From Actinobacillus sp. (lineage in GTDB: Bacteria; Pseudomonadota; Gammaproteobacteria; Enterobacterales; Pasteurellaceae), in contig JAHHQX010000001.1 in assembly GCA_020026155.1 (NCBI GenBank), forward strand, positions 62,001 to 126,000: DNA of 64,000 nucleotides, written 5' to 3'. A program made the position numbers and the translations under genes. Of the stretch, positions 22,911 through 32,650 are shown piece by piece; position 1 is the first letter of the stretch; the number at the start of each line of letters is the position of its first letter. The notes below the pieces were generated by a model. That model was not told the origin of the DNA. It was given only the letters and a program-made list of their open reading frames with translations, and did no database searches.

Positions 22911-25157
22911 TTATTTTTCTGGGCGAACTTTGAATCGAAGTAAACGGTTCGCATTGAGTACAACGGTAGTGGAAGATAATGCCATTGCAGCTGCACCGAA
23001 CATCGGATTCACTAAGATACCCCATATAGGGTATAATACACCCGCAGCGAGTGGAATACAAATAATATTGTACACAAATGCACCAAATAAGTTTTCTTTT
23101 ATGTTGTGCAAAATGCCACGAGAAAGAACGAGTGCATCCGCAACCGTATTGATACTCGGATTCATTAAGGTTAATTCTGCTGTTTCAATAGCTACATCAG
23201 AACCTTCACCCATTGCGATACTTACATCAGCCAAGGCTAATGCTGGTGCATCGTTGATACCATCACCCACCATGACCACTTTACGACCTTCGCGTTGAAG
23301 TTCTTCGACAGTACGGACTTTACCTTCTGGTAACACGCCTGCGACAACTTCATCGATGCCCGCTTCTTTTGCAAGATATTCTGCTGTTTTTTGTTGATCG
23401 CCAGTTAACATGACAAGGTGATAACCAAGCGATTTCAAACGAGCAATAGCTTCTTTCGTATCGCTACGAAGCGGATCGGTTACAACAAAGAGTGAAGCTA
23501 ATTTACCGTCAATGGCAAAGAAAATAACGGTTGAACCACGTTCACTTTCTTGCTCATACACTTGTTGAGCAGCAGTTGTATCTACATGTTGATCGTCCAT
23601 AAAGGTTTGGTTACCTAGACAAACGATTTTACCTGCTACTTTACCCATTACACCCATGCCTTTAAGCGTGGTGAAGTCGTCTAATGTGCCAAGTGTGAGG
23701 TTATGTTCTTCTGCACGTTCCACGATTGCACGAGCGAGTGGGTGACTTGCACCTTGTTCTAAGGTAGCGGCAAGTTGTACCACTTGTTCTTCTGTTGCAT
23801 CGTTATAAAGATGAATAGAAGTAATTTTTGGTTCTGCTTTTGTTAAAGTACCGGTTTTATCAAATACGAGTGTATCTGCTGTGGCAGCGCGTTGAAGTGC
23901 GTCTGCATTACGGACGAGCACGCCAATTTCAGCAGCACGACCAACCCCAGCAATGATAGACATTGGTGTTGCAAGACCTAAAGCACACGGACATGCAATA
24001 ATGAGCACGGTAGTGAAAATCACAAGTCCATAAGATAAATGCGGTTCTGGTCCAACAAAGTACCAAATTAATCCTGCTAAAATGGCAATTGAGATAACGG
24101 TTGGTACGAAAATAGACGCAACTTTATCGGCTAATTGTCCGATAGGCGGTTTACTACTTTGTGCTTGGCGAACAAGTTTAATAATATTAGCAAGACGGGT
24201 ATGAGAACCGACTTGTTCAGCGCGGAATAAAACCGAACCATCGGTTAATAATGTCCCAGCGCTAACTTTATCTCCAACTTGTTTTTCAATCGCAATTGGT
24301 TCGCCAGTAAGCATACTTTCATCTAGCCAACCGCTACCTTGAGTAACGACACCATCCACTGGCACGCGTTCACCAGTTTGTAAACGAAGGATCATGCCTG
24401 CTTGTACTTTGGCAAGCGGAATTTCTTCTTCGCCTTTATCCGTAACCAAAATTGCGGTTGCTGGTGTTAAGTCAAGTAAGCGTTCAAGCGCTTTTGATGA
24501 TTGTTGTTTACCTTTAAGTTCGAGCATTTTACCGAAGTTGATTAACCCAATAATCATTACGGCGGCATCAAAATAAAGATGGCGAGAACCTTCTGGGAAG
24601 AAAGTCGGATCTAATACGACAAACATGGAATAAATCCATGCACTCGCAGTTCCTAAGGTAACGAGGGTATCCATGGTACTGCTTTTTTGGAGAAGGTTTT
24701 TCCACGCTTTAACGTAGAAGTGTCCTCCGGTAATGATCATAATGATCAATACAAAAATACCGACACTTAACCAAATGCCTTCATTCGCGGTCGTAACGGG
24801 TTTTTTATCCCAGAAACTCCAGCCCATTAAACTGAATGATACGATGAGGGCGACGGCACTTTGCCAAAGACGAGTACGAAATTCAATTTGAGCAAGGCGT
24901 TGTTGTTTTTCACGGCGACTTTGTTCATCAACCATGACTTCTGCGCCATAACCGATTTTTTCTACTGCTTCAACGAGTGCTTGAGGATCATCATTATGTC
25001 CAGTCACAAGTGCGGTATTTTCTGCTAAGTTAACTTGAACTTTGGTGACATTAGGAACGGCTTCAAGTGCTTTTTGTACTTTTAATACACAAGCTGCACA
25101 GCTCATTCCTTCTAGTAGTAATGTTGTCTGATCATCATCGTTAGTATCTGCTATCAC
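22911..25157 (-). CDS. copA: Copper-exporting P1B-type ATPase CopA
   Basis: 748 residues from the GTG at 25157. One heavy-metal domain (GMSCAACVLKVQKAL) is followed by eight membrane segments, the transport motif CPC (ACPCALGLATP), the phosphorylation site DKTGTLT, HP (SHPLARAIVE) and GDGINDAPALA. It pumps Cu(I) out of the cytoplasm. The GTG has no ribosome site. The frame stays open upstream through an E/S/P-rich linker (SEPAVSETEKNIEPVAEQA) into the preceding two-domain copper-binding ORF, in the -1 frame relative to it. The true product may therefore start there by frameshifting. Confidence 0.95.
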   Translation of the reverse strand: MIADTNDDDQTTLLLEGMSCAACVLKVQKALEAVPNVTKVQVNLAENTALVTGHNDDPQALVEAVEKIGYGAEVMVDEQSRREKQQRLAQIEFRTRLWQSAVALIVSFSLMGWSFWDKKPVTTANEGIWLSVGIFVLIIMIITGGHFYVKAWKNLLQKSSTMDTLVTLGTASAWIYSMFVVLDPTFFPEGSRHLYFDAAVMIIGLINFGKMLELKGKQQSSKALERLLDLTPATAILVTDKGEEEIPLAKVQAGMILRLQTGERVPVDGVVTQGSGWLDESMLTGEPIAIEKQVGDKVSAGTLLTDGSVLFRAEQVGSHTRLANIIKLVRQAQSSKPPIGQLADKVASIFVPTVISIAILAGLIWYFVGPEPHLSYGLVIFTTVLIIACPCALGLATPMSIIAGVGRAAEIGVLVRNADALQRAATADTLVFDKTGTLTKAEPKITSIHLYNDATEEQVVQLAATLEQGASHPLARAIVERAEEHNLTLGTLDDFTTLKGMGVMGKVAGKIVCLGNQTFMDDQHVDTTAAQQVYEQESERGSTVIFFAIDGKLASLFVVTDPLRSDTKEAIARLKSLGYHLVMLTGDQQKTAEYLAKEAGIDEVVAGVLPEGKVRTVEELQREGRKVVMVGDGINDAPALALADVSIAMGEGSDVAIETAELTLMNPSINTVADALVLSRGILHNIKENLFGAFVYNIICIPLAAGVLYPIWGILVNPMFGAAAMALSSTTVVLNANRLLRFKVRPEK

Positions 25158-25246
25158 AGAGTCAGATTGAGCCTGCTCAGCGACAGGCTCAATATTTTTT
25201 TCTGTTTCGGATACAGCAGGCTCAGAGACCTCTTGTGATAGCGATT

Positions 25247-25654
25247 CTACTTTGCATCTGCTAAGGTTGCTTTGTAACCCGCTTTTTCAACGGCTGCAAT
25301 AAGTGCTTCTGGAGAAGCATCACCTTTAACAATCGCTTTATCAAGAGATACTTGGACATCGCTTACGCCAGGTACTGCTTCAAGAGCTTTTTTAGTAGTA
25401 CCAACGCAGTGATCGCAAGAAAGGTCGCTTAAGTGTAAAACGATAGTATGATCATCGTTTTCTAATTGTGCTTTATACCCAGCATCTTCTACTGCTTTAA
25501 TAAGTGCATGTGCATCAACATCACCTAATACAACGGCTTTATCAATTGTAACATCAGCACTTACAACACCAGGTACAGCTTCTAACGCTTTTTTAGTGCT
25601 TGCTACACAATGACCACAAGAAAGTTCACTTAATTTAAGTACAGTTTTTTTCAT
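25247..25654 (-). CDS. Copper chaperone-like protein with two heavy-metal domains
   Basis: 135 residues made of two HMA domains of about 66 residues, each with a CxxC metal site (SCGHCVASTKKALEAVPGV; SCDHCVGTTKKALEAVPGV). Single- and double-domain proteins of this kind hand Cu(I) to CopA. It lies directly upstream of copA on the same strand, behind a CueR-type promoter. Only 89 bp separate its stop from the annotated copA start, and that gap is open in the copA frame. It may be the N-terminal part of CopA released by termination, as the E. coli CopA(Z) product is released by frameshifting. Confidence 0.9.
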   Translation of the reverse strand: MKKTVLKLSELSCGHCVASTKKALEAVPGVVSADVTIDKAVVLGDVDAHALIKAVEDAGYKAQLENDDHTIVLHLSDLSCDHCVGTTKKALEAVPGVSDVQVSLDKAIVKGDASPEALIAAVEKAGYKATLADAK

Positions 25655-25739
25655 AATTTACTCCTTAACTAGCGTGATATTTATTGTAAATTGTTGTGAC
25701 AGATAGCAATTTATCTGCAATCCTGCCTAGACATTTCGA

Positions 25740-25770
25740 AGTATAAACCTTGACGTTAGGTTAAAGTCAA
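25740..25770 (-). promoter_or_regulatory. CueR/MerR-type copper-responsive promoter of the cop operon
   Basis: The minus strand has -35 TTGACT (25770-25765) and -10 TATACT (25745-25740) with a 19-bp spacer, the over-long spacing typical of MerR-family activators. A dyad TGAC ... GTCA lies in the spacer and the -10 is preceded by CAAGGTT, as in E. coli copA. It lies about 90 bp upstream of the two-domain copper protein. Confidence 0.7.
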
Positions 25771-25930
25771 TAGGCAAAAAAGCAGAAAAAAGATAATAAA
25801 TTTAATTGCATAAATTTTACACTAAATTTATAAAAAATAAACGATATTGATTAATTTCTATTGCAAGCTGAAAAAATCAGGTGTATGTTTTCGTTGCTTT
25901 TATTCTTTTTCTATTATTTAAGGAGCACAT

Positions 25931-26797
25931 ATGAAAGCAAAAATGATTATGGCTACAAGTGCAGCAGTAGTATTAGCAGCACTTTCAGGTACAGCACAAG
26001 CTGATACAACTTTATCAAGCTTTGCATCATCTGTTACTGCAGCTGCTGATTCAGCAGTTCACCAAGTTGCATCAACTGCAAAAGATGCTGCTTCAAAAAC
26101 AGAAGCTGCAGCAAAAGATGTTGCGTCTAAAACTGTGGATGTAACAAAAAATGTTGTTACCAAAACAGAAAATGTAGCAAAAGATGCTGCGAATAAAGTA
26201 GAAGATACCGCTAAAACTGCAGTGAATGCCGTAGAAAGCAAAGTTGATGCAGCAATGCATAAAAAACTAGATGCTGGCATGCACAAAATGAAAGTTAACA
26301 TGGCGAAAGGCATGGCATATAACAACCCTGACTACGCTTTCGCAGCAGGCATGCTTCCACACCATGTTGGTGCAGTAGATATGGCTAAAGTAGAATTACA
26401 CTACGGTAAAGATCCAGAAATGCGTGCATTAGCGAAAAACATTATTGCTGCTCAGAAAAAAGAAATTAAAGAAATGCATCATTGGCTCAAAAAACATAAA
26501 GCATTAGCTTCTCAAAAATCAAGCGATGTTAGTGTTAAAATGCACCAAGAATTAAAAGTGGGCATGGACAAAATGGATGCTGGCATGATGAAAGGTATGG
26601 CATATAATAATCCAGATGTTGCTTTCGCAGCAGGTATGCTTCCACACCATGTTGGTGCCGTAGATATGTCTAAAGTAGAATTAGAATATGGTAAAAACCC
26701 ACAAATGCGTGCTTTAGCAACAAGTATCATTAAATCTCAAACTGCACAAATTAAACAAATGCACGTTTGGTTAGCTAAACACGGTGTTCAAGAATAA
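25931..26797 (+). CDS. Exported protein with duplicated DUF305 domains
   Basis: 288 residues. A signal peptide (VVLAALSGTAQA) is followed by residues about 30-115, an A/K/D-rich region of 11-residue-like repeats (AKDAASKTEAAAKDVASKT) resembling LEA proteins. Two DUF305 domains come next, each with MAYNNPDxAFAAGMLPHHVG and VELxYGK followed by MRALA. The four-helix DUF305 fold with its His/Met-rich motif is linked to metal, often copper, resistance. It diverges from copZ-copA, which supports a periplasmic copper role. Its own regulation is not visible. Confidence 0.85.
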   Translation: MKAKMIMATSAAVVLAALSGTAQADTTLSSFASSVTAAADSAVHQVASTAKDAASKTEAAAKDVASKTVDVTKNVVTKTENVAKDAANKVEDTAKTAVNAVESKVDAAMHKKLDAGMHKMKVNMAKGMAYNNPDYAFAAGMLPHHVGAVDMAKVELHYGKDPEMRALAKNIIAAQKKEIKEMHHWLKKHKALASQKSSDVSVKMHQELKVGMDKMDAGMMKGMAYNNPDVAFAAGMLPHHVGAVDMSKVELEYGKNPQMRALATSIIKSQTAQIKQMHVWLAKHGVQE

Positions 26798-26830
26798 TTT
26801 GAGCACACTCTTTTAGTATAAAGCGTTAAC

Positions 26831-26863
26831 AAAAAACCTGATCTTTCATGATCAGGTTTTTTT
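26831..26863 (+). terminator. Terminator after the DUF305 gene
   Basis: AAAACCTGATC / GATCAGGTTTT stem followed by TTTT. Confidence 0.9.
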
Positions 26864-26895
26864 ATTGAAAAATTTTCCGAGAAGTGGGGCGTGAG

Positions 26896-27747
26896 TTAGA
26901 AAAAACAGCGCGCTTCTCCCGTATAAATACTTGCTCTGTAAGGGCGAGCAAATCCAATAAGTGTGAGGTTAGCTTTTTGAGCTACTTCAATCGCTAGCTC
27001 AGTAGCCGCTGACATAGCAACTAGAATTTCAATTCCACAACTTGCCGCTTTTTGAACCATTTCATAACTCGCACGGCTACTTACTAAAACAAAACCTTGT
27101 GGCGAACCGTTTCTTGCATGCCAGCCGAGAAGTTTATCTAACGCAATATGTCGCCCAATATCTTCCCGAATTGCCAGAAATTCTCCATCAAGTGTAAAAA
27201 AAGCTGCCGCATGCGTCGCTCCAGTAGCTTCACGCATAATTTGTTTTTGATTAAAGATTTCAAGACAGCGGTTGAGTAAGGTCAGATCAAGTTTATCGTT
27301 ATGAGGTAGAGGAGTGAGCGGTTTTAAAACGTGCTGTAGACGCTCTGTGCCACAGATACCACACCCCGTTCTTCCCGTTAGGCTGCGACGATGTTCTTTT
27401 AAATTGACAAAACAGCGTGTCGCTAATTCGATATTAATTTCGATACCTTGGCAAGTTTCTTCTATATCAATGCCGTAAATTTCTTTTGGTGATTGGATGA
27501 TATTTTCGGTTAAAGAAAAACCAATAGCGAAATCTTCGAGATCAGATGGTGAACACATCATAACCGTATGAGCTATGTCGTTGTATATTAAAGCAACAGG
27601 CATTTCTTGAGCAATATTGTCGCTTTGTTCTACTAACTGATAAGAGGGATGAGAATTATTCGTATTTTGTAAAGAGTTTGTTAATACTTTGAAAGAAATA
27701 AGTTCTCGTTTAGTGATCGAGATCAAGGTTTTGCCCCCGTTAGTCAT
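26896..27747 (-). CDS. fdhD: Formate dehydrogenase sulfurtransferase FdhD
   Basis: 283 residues with the FdhD core. The active-site CxxC lies in GRTGCGICGTERLQ, and the C-terminal part contains REDIGRHIALDKLLG and SSRASYEMVQKAA. FdhD transfers sulfur from IscS to the molybdenum cofactor and is needed for active formate dehydrogenase. It is divergent from fdxG with about 155 bp between the two starts, the usual Haemophilus arrangement. Confidence 0.95.
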   Translation of the reverse strand: MTNGGKTLISITKRELISFKVLTNSLQNTNNSHPSYQLVEQSDNIAQEMPVALIYNDIAHTVMMCSPSDLEDFAIGFSLTENIIQSPKEIYGIDIEETCQGIEINIELATRCFVNLKEHRRSLTGRTGCGICGTERLQHVLKPLTPLPHNDKLDLTLLNRCLEIFNQKQIMREATGATHAAAFFTLDGEFLAIREDIGRHIALDKLLGWHARNGSPQGFVLVSSRASYEMVQKAASCGIEILVAMSAATELAIEVAQKANLTLIGFARPYRASIYTGEARCFF

Positions 27748-27902
27748 TAATTTTAGTTTGATAAAAGGGTATCATACTTGCGATAAATTTGTGGAATATT
27801 TATTTCTGCAAGAATACTAGTTTGATTTATTTTTTAACATTTTTACTTAACAGAAATCTACGAATGGAAACGCAATGTTAAATTTGCGTTAAGGAGTATC
27901 GA

Positions 27903-30900
27903 ATGCAGGTCACTAGAAGAAAGTTCTTTAAGATCTGTGCTGGTGGTATGGCAGGAACGTCTGTTGCTTTACTTGGTTTCGCACCAGTTTCAGCACTTGC
28001 CGCCCCGCGCGAAAATAAACTTATCCGTGCAAAAGAAACACGTCAAACCTGTACATACTGTGCAGTGGGTTGTGGTATGTTGATGTACACCTTAGGTGAT
28101 AACTCTATCAACGACCGTACAAAACTTATTCATATTGAAGGGGACCCAGATCATCCAGTGAGTCGTGGTTCACTTTGTCCACGTGGTGCGGGTGCGCTAG
28201 ACTTCGTAAATAGCCCTAATCGTGTTCAATATCCTGAATATCGTGCGCCAGGTTCTGATAAATGGGTTCGTATTTCTTGGGATGAAGCAATTAACCGTAT
28301 TGCACGCTTAATGAAAGATGATCGTGACGCAAACTTCCAAGAAAAAAATGCAGAAGGTACCACTGTAAACCGTTGGGTTACAACAGGTATGCTTTGTGCA
28401 TCAGCAGCAAGTAATGAAACTTGTTGGTTAACGCATAAATGGGGTCGTGCACTAGGTATGGTTGTTATTGATAACCAAGGTAGTACCTGTCACGCGCCAA
28501 CTGTTGCTGCATTAGCACCAAGTTTTGGTCGTGGTGCAATGACTAACCACTGGGTTGATATTAAAAATGCAAACGTTGTGGTTACCATGGGTTCTAACCC
28601 AGCTGAATGTCACCCGGTTGGTTTTAAATGGGTTGTTGAAGCGAAAAAACAAAGTAAAGCAAAATATATTGCAATCGACCCACGTTTTAACCGTAGTGCT
28701 GCAGTAGCTGACCATTACATTCCACTTCGTGTTGGTACCGACATCGCATTCTTAATGGGTGCAATCCGTTGGTTATTAAAAAATGATAAAATTCAACATG
28801 AATATGTTAAAAACTATACCAATGCAACTTTCTTAATCAACGATGGTTTTGATTTTAAAGATGGTTATTTCACTGGTTATGATGACCATACACGTCATTA
28901 TGATAAATCGACTTGGACTTATCAGTTAGACGCAAGTGGTAATCCAATTCGTGATATGACTATGCAAAACCCACGTTGTGTAATCAATTTATTACGTAAA
29001 CACGTAGATCGTTACACCCCAGAAATGGTTGAACGTATCACTGGTGTTCCAGCAAAAGATTTCCAATTATTCTGTGAAACAATTGGTGAAACAGCGGTTC
29101 CTGAAAAAACAACCACCTTTATGTATGCTTTAGGTTGGACACAACATACCGTTGGCGTACAAAATATCCGTTCTATCGCGATGATCCAATTACTTCTTGG
29201 TAACATCGGTATGGCTGGTGGTGGTGTGAACGCATTACGTGGTCACTCAAACGTACAAGGTACAACTGACTTAGGTTTATACCCACATACTTTACCATCT
29301 TACTTAAAATTACCAGTAGACCAAGATGTTGATTTAAAAACATTCTTAACTCGTACTACACCAGTAACTTTAGGTATTGGTCAAGTTAACTATTGGAAAA
29401 ATACACCAAAATTCATGGTGAGCTTATTAAAAGCATTCTATGGTGATAATGCGACAGCAGATAACCAATATGGCTTTGATTTCTTACCAAAACGTGATCA
29501 AGCGTACGATCCAGATCGTTATATCGATTTAATGTATCACGGTAAAGTAAATGGTTATATTTGCCAAGGTATGAATGCATTAGCATCATTACCAAATAAA
29601 AACAAAACAAGTAAGGCATTCCAAAACTTGAAATTCCTTATTGTTATGGATCCAATTAAAACTTCTACTTCTGATTTCTGGCAAAATCATGGTGAAATGA
29701 ATGATGTAACACCAGCAGATATCAAAACTGAAGTATTCCGCTTACCGACAACCTGTTTCGCGGAAGAAGATGGTTCTATTGCTAACTCAGGTCGTTGGTT
29801 ACAATGGCACTATAAAGCGGTTCAACCACCGTACGAAGCAAAAACCGATAATGAAATTCTTTCATTAATCCGTGCGAAAATGTTAGATCTTTACCGTAAA
29901 GAAGGTGGTAAAGGTTTAGAAAGCTTCCAAGCAATGCAATGGAACTATGAAAACCCATTACGTCCAACAGCACATGAACTTGCGAAAGAAAATAATGGTT
30001 ATGCGCTAGAAGATCTTTACGACAAAAACGGCAAACTTATTGCGAAAAAAGGTCAACTTCTTTCTACATTCGGTCATTTACGCGATGACGGTACAACCAT
30101 GGCAGGTTGCTGGATCTATACTGGTCAATGGACTGAAAAAGGTAACCAAATGGAAAACCGCGATAACGCAGACCCATCTGGTTTAGGTAATACATTAGGT
30201 TGGTCTTTTGCATGGCCATTAAACCGCCGTATTCTTTATAACCGTGCAAGTGCTGACTTAGCGGGTAAACCATGGAATGCTGATCGTCAATTAGTTCGTT
30301 GGAATGGTACTAACTGGAACTACATCGACGTGGCTGACTTCGGTAATGCGCCACCAAATTCACCAACAATGCCATTCATTATGCAACCAGATGGTGCAGG
30401 TGCGTTGTTTGCGTTGAATCGTATTAACGATGGTCCAATGCCTGAACACTACGAACCAATGGAAACTCCGATTGGTACTAACCCATTACATCCGAATGTT
30501 ATTCATAACCCGGTTGTACGTGTGTTACCAACAGATAAAGATTCATTTGGTACAGCGAAAAACTTCCCGTATGCAGCAACAACTTACGGTATCACTGAAT
30601 TATTCCACTGCTGGACTGGTCAAGCATTACTTAACGTAATTTGCCAACCACAACAATTCGTGGAAGTAGGTGCAGATCTTGCGAAAGAAAAAGGCATCAA
30701 AGAAGGTGATATGGTGAAAGTCATGTCTAAACGTGGCTTCATGAAAGGGGTTGCAGTCGTAACCAAACGTTTACGTCCATTACATGTAAATGGCATGCTC
30801 GTACATCAAGTTGGTATTCCGACACCTTGGAGCTTTAACACTGTAGGTAAGAAAGGCTTTATTGCTAATACACTTACACCGTCAGTAGGGGATGCGAATA

Positions 30901-30956
30901 CGCAAACTCCGGAATATAAAGCATTCCTTGTTAACATCGAGAAAGTAGAGGGCTAA
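27903..30956 (+). CDS. fdxG: Formate dehydrogenase, major (molybdopterin) subunit
   Basis: 1017 residues. A twin-arginine signal (VTRRKFFKICAGGMAG) shows export by Tat. A [4Fe-4S] site follows (CTYCAVGCG, SLCPRG), then the bis-MGD catalytic domain and the dinucleotide-binding C-terminus. Residue 196, the selenocysteine of E. coli FdnG, is Cys here (GSTCHAPTV, codon TGT at 28488), so no UGA read-through is needed. The enzyme oxidises formate in the periplasm and passes electrons to FdxH/FdxI and quinone. It starts the fdxGHI operon behind AAGGAG, and 3 bp separate it from fdxH. Confidence 0.96.
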   Translation: MQVTRRKFFKICAGGMAGTSVALLGFAPVSALAAPRENKLIRAKETRQTCTYCAVGCGMLMYTLGDNSINDRTKLIHIEGDPDHPVSRGSLCPRGAGALDFVNSPNRVQYPEYRAPGSDKWVRISWDEAINRIARLMKDDRDANFQEKNAEGTTVNRWVTTGMLCASAASNETCWLTHKWGRALGMVVIDNQGSTCHAPTVAALAPSFGRGAMTNHWVDIKNANVVVTMGSNPAECHPVGFKWVVEAKKQSKAKYIAIDPRFNRSAAVADHYIPLRVGTDIAFLMGAIRWLLKNDKIQHEYVKNYTNATFLINDGFDFKDGYFTGYDDHTRHYDKSTWTYQLDASGNPIRDMTMQNPRCVINLLRKHVDRYTPEMVERITGVPAKDFQLFCETIGETAVPEKTTTFMYALGWTQHTVGVQNIRSIAMIQLLLGNIGMAGGGVNALRGHSNVQGTTDLGLYPHTLPSYLKLPVDQDVDLKTFLTRTTPVTLGIGQVNYWKNTPKFMVSLLKAFYGDNATADNQYGFDFLPKRDQAYDPDRYIDLMYHGKVNGYICQGMNALASLPNKNKTSKAFQNLKFLIVMDPIKTSTSDFWQNHGEMNDVTPADIKTEVFRLPTTCFAEEDGSIANSGRWLQWHYKAVQPPYEAKTDNEILSLIRAKMLDLYRKEGGKGLESFQAMQWNYENPLRPTAHELAKENNGYALEDLYDKNGKLIAKKGQLLSTFGHLRDDGTTMAGCWIYTGQWTEKGNQMENRDNADPSGLGNTLGWSFAWPLNRRILYNRASADLAGKPWNADRQLVRWNGTNWNYIDVADFGNAPPNSPTMPFIMQPDGAGALFALNRINDGPMPEHYEPMETPIGTNPLHPNVIHNPVVRVLPTDKDSFGTAKNFPYAATTYGITELFHCWTGQALLNVICQPQQFVEVGADLAKEKGIKEGDMVKVMSKRGFMKGVAVVTKRLRPLHVNGMLVHQVGIPTPWSFNTVGKKGFIANTLTPSVGDANTQTPEYKAFLVNIEKVEG

Positions 30957-30959
30957 CCA

Positions 30960-31898
30960 ATGAGTACAGTTCAATCTCAAGATATTATTCGAGCGTCTGC
31001 TACTTCTGGAATTACTCCACCACCACATGCTCGTAAACACCAAGTGGAAGTGGCAAAACTTATTGATGTAAGCGCTTGTATCGGTTGTAAAGCGTGTCAA
31101 GTTGCTTGCTCAGAATGGAACGATCTTCGTACAGAACCAGGTACCTGTAATGGTACCTATAACAACCCATTTGATACCAGTGCAGAACAATGGACTGTTA
31201 TGAAATTCAACGAAGTTGAAGAAAATGGTCGTTTTGAATGGTTAATTCGTAAAGCGGGTTGTATGCACTGTGCAGATCCAGGCTGTTTAAAAGCTTGTCC
31301 ATCACCAGGTGCAATTATTCAATACGTAAATGGTATCGTGGATTTCCAATCTGATAAATGTATCGGATGTGGGTACTGTATCGCAGGATGTCCGTTCAAC
31401 GTTCCACGTATGAATCCAAAAGATAACCGCGTTTATAAATGTACACTTTGTGTGGATCGTGTTCTTGTTGGTCAAGAACCTGCGTGTGCTAAAACTTGTA
31501 CCACGGGTGCAATTCACTTCGGTAGCAAAGCGGATATGATTGAATACGCAAACCAACGTATTGAAGATCTTAAAACACGTGGCTATCCAAATGCGAAATT
31601 GTATAACCCAGAAGGTGTTGGTGGTACACACGTAATGTACGTATTACCACACGGTGATAAACCAGAACTTTATTCTGATTTACCGAAAGATCCACAAATT
31701 TCACCAACAGTGAAATTATGGAAAGATCTGTTAAAACCAGTTGCTGCAGTAGCATTCGGTGGTTTAGCGTTAGCTGAAATCGCACACTACGTTGCAATCG
31801 GTCCAAACACTGATGATTTGCATGAAGATGAAGACGAAGATGATCGCACCATCAACAAAACAGAAGTTAAACAACCACGTAATGAAGGAGATAAATAA
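30960..31898 (+). CDS. fdxH: Formate dehydrogenase iron-sulfur subunit
   Basis: 312 residues with four [4Fe-4S] clusters shown by the Cys groups CIGCKACQVACSEW, GCMHCADPGCLKACPSPG, CIGCGYCIAGCPFNVPR and CTLCVDR with ACAKTCTTG. One C-terminal membrane helix (PVAAVAFGGLALAEIAHYVAIG) anchors it. It carries electrons from the catalytic subunit to the cytochrome. The acidic C-terminal tail is a little unusual. Its stop overlaps the next start by one base (TAATG). Confidence 0.96.
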   Translation: MSTVQSQDIIRASATSGITPPPHARKHQVEVAKLIDVSACIGCKACQVACSEWNDLRTEPGTCNGTYNNPFDTSAEQWTVMKFNEVEENGRFEWLIRKAGCMHCADPGCLKACPSPGAIIQYVNGIVDFQSDKCIGCGYCIAGCPFNVPRMNPKDNRVYKCTLCVDRVLVGQEPACAKTCTTGAIHFGSKADMIEYANQRIEDLKTRGYPNAKLYNPEGVGGTHVMYVLPHGDKPELYSDLPKDPQISPTVKLWKDLLKPVAAVAFGGLALAEIAHYVAIGPNTDDLHEDEDEDDRTINKTEVKQPRNEGDK

Positions 31899-32581
31899 TG
31901 AGTAAGATTAAGATTGACAATGATCAACGAATTTTACGCCATAAATTGTCTGCTCGTTGGGGACACTGGCTATTAGTTATCTGCTTTGCGTTAACAGGTT
32001 TATCTGGTTTGGCTTTCTTCTTCCCAGATTTTGCATGGTTAACAGAAATTTTGGGTAACCCACGTATCGCACGTATCGTCCACCCATTCACAGGTATCAT
32101 TATGTTCTTATCATTCTTGTTACTTTGTGCAATGTATTGGCGTTACAACATTCCTGAAAAAAATGACTTAGTATGGCTTAAAAACATCAAAGAAGTATTA
32201 AAAGGGAATGAACACGATGTAGCGGATAATGGTAAATATAACCTAGGACAAAAATTATTGTTCTGGACATTAATCCTTGCAATGTTTACCTTATTAATTA
32301 CTGGTATTATCATGTGGAGACAATATTTCTCGCACTATTTCTCAATTCCAGTAATTCGTGTAGCGATTTTCTTCCACTCCCTTAGTGCCTTTATGTTGTT
32401 TACAGGTATTATGGTACACATGTACATGGCGTTCTGGGTTAAAGGCTCAATCCGTGGCATGGTAGAAGGCTGGGTAACTGTACGTTGGGCTAAAAAACAC
32501 CACCCACGTTGGTACCGTGAAGTTGTTCGTCCAGTTTTAGAAAAAGATCTGGAAAAACAAGCAAAAGCTGCAAAACAATAA
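31898..32581 (+). CDS. fdxI: Formate dehydrogenase cytochrome b556 subunit
   Basis: 227 residues, four membrane helices with haem-ligand histidines (HKLSARWGHWLL, RIVHPFTG, FFHSLSAFMLFTGIMVHMYMAF). It passes electrons from FdxH to the quinone pool across the inner membrane. It is the last gene of fdxGHI and is followed by a strong terminator, so fdhE is probably transcribed separately or by read-through. Confidence 0.95.
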   Translation: MSKIKIDNDQRILRHKLSARWGHWLLVICFALTGLSGLAFFFPDFAWLTEILGNPRIARIVHPFTGIIMFLSFLLLCAMYWRYNIPEKNDLVWLKNIKEVLKGNEHDVADNGKYNLGQKLLFWTLILAMFTLLITGIIMWRQYFSHYFSIPVIRVAIFFHSLSAFMLFTGIMVHMYMAFWVKGSIRGMVEGWVTVRWAKKHHPRWYREVVRPVLEKDLEKQAKAAKQ

Positions 32582-32597
32582 TATAATCATAATGCTC

Positions 32598-32627
32598 AAA
32601 AGTGCGATAGGTCTTATCGCACTTTTT
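32598..32627 (+). terminator. Terminator after fdxI
   Basis: AAAAGTGCGATA / TATCGCACTTTT stem. The arms resemble a pair of degenerate Haemophilus uptake sequences (AAGTGCG). Confidence 0.88.
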
Positions 32628-32650
32628 GTTATAACAATAGGAACAACTGA

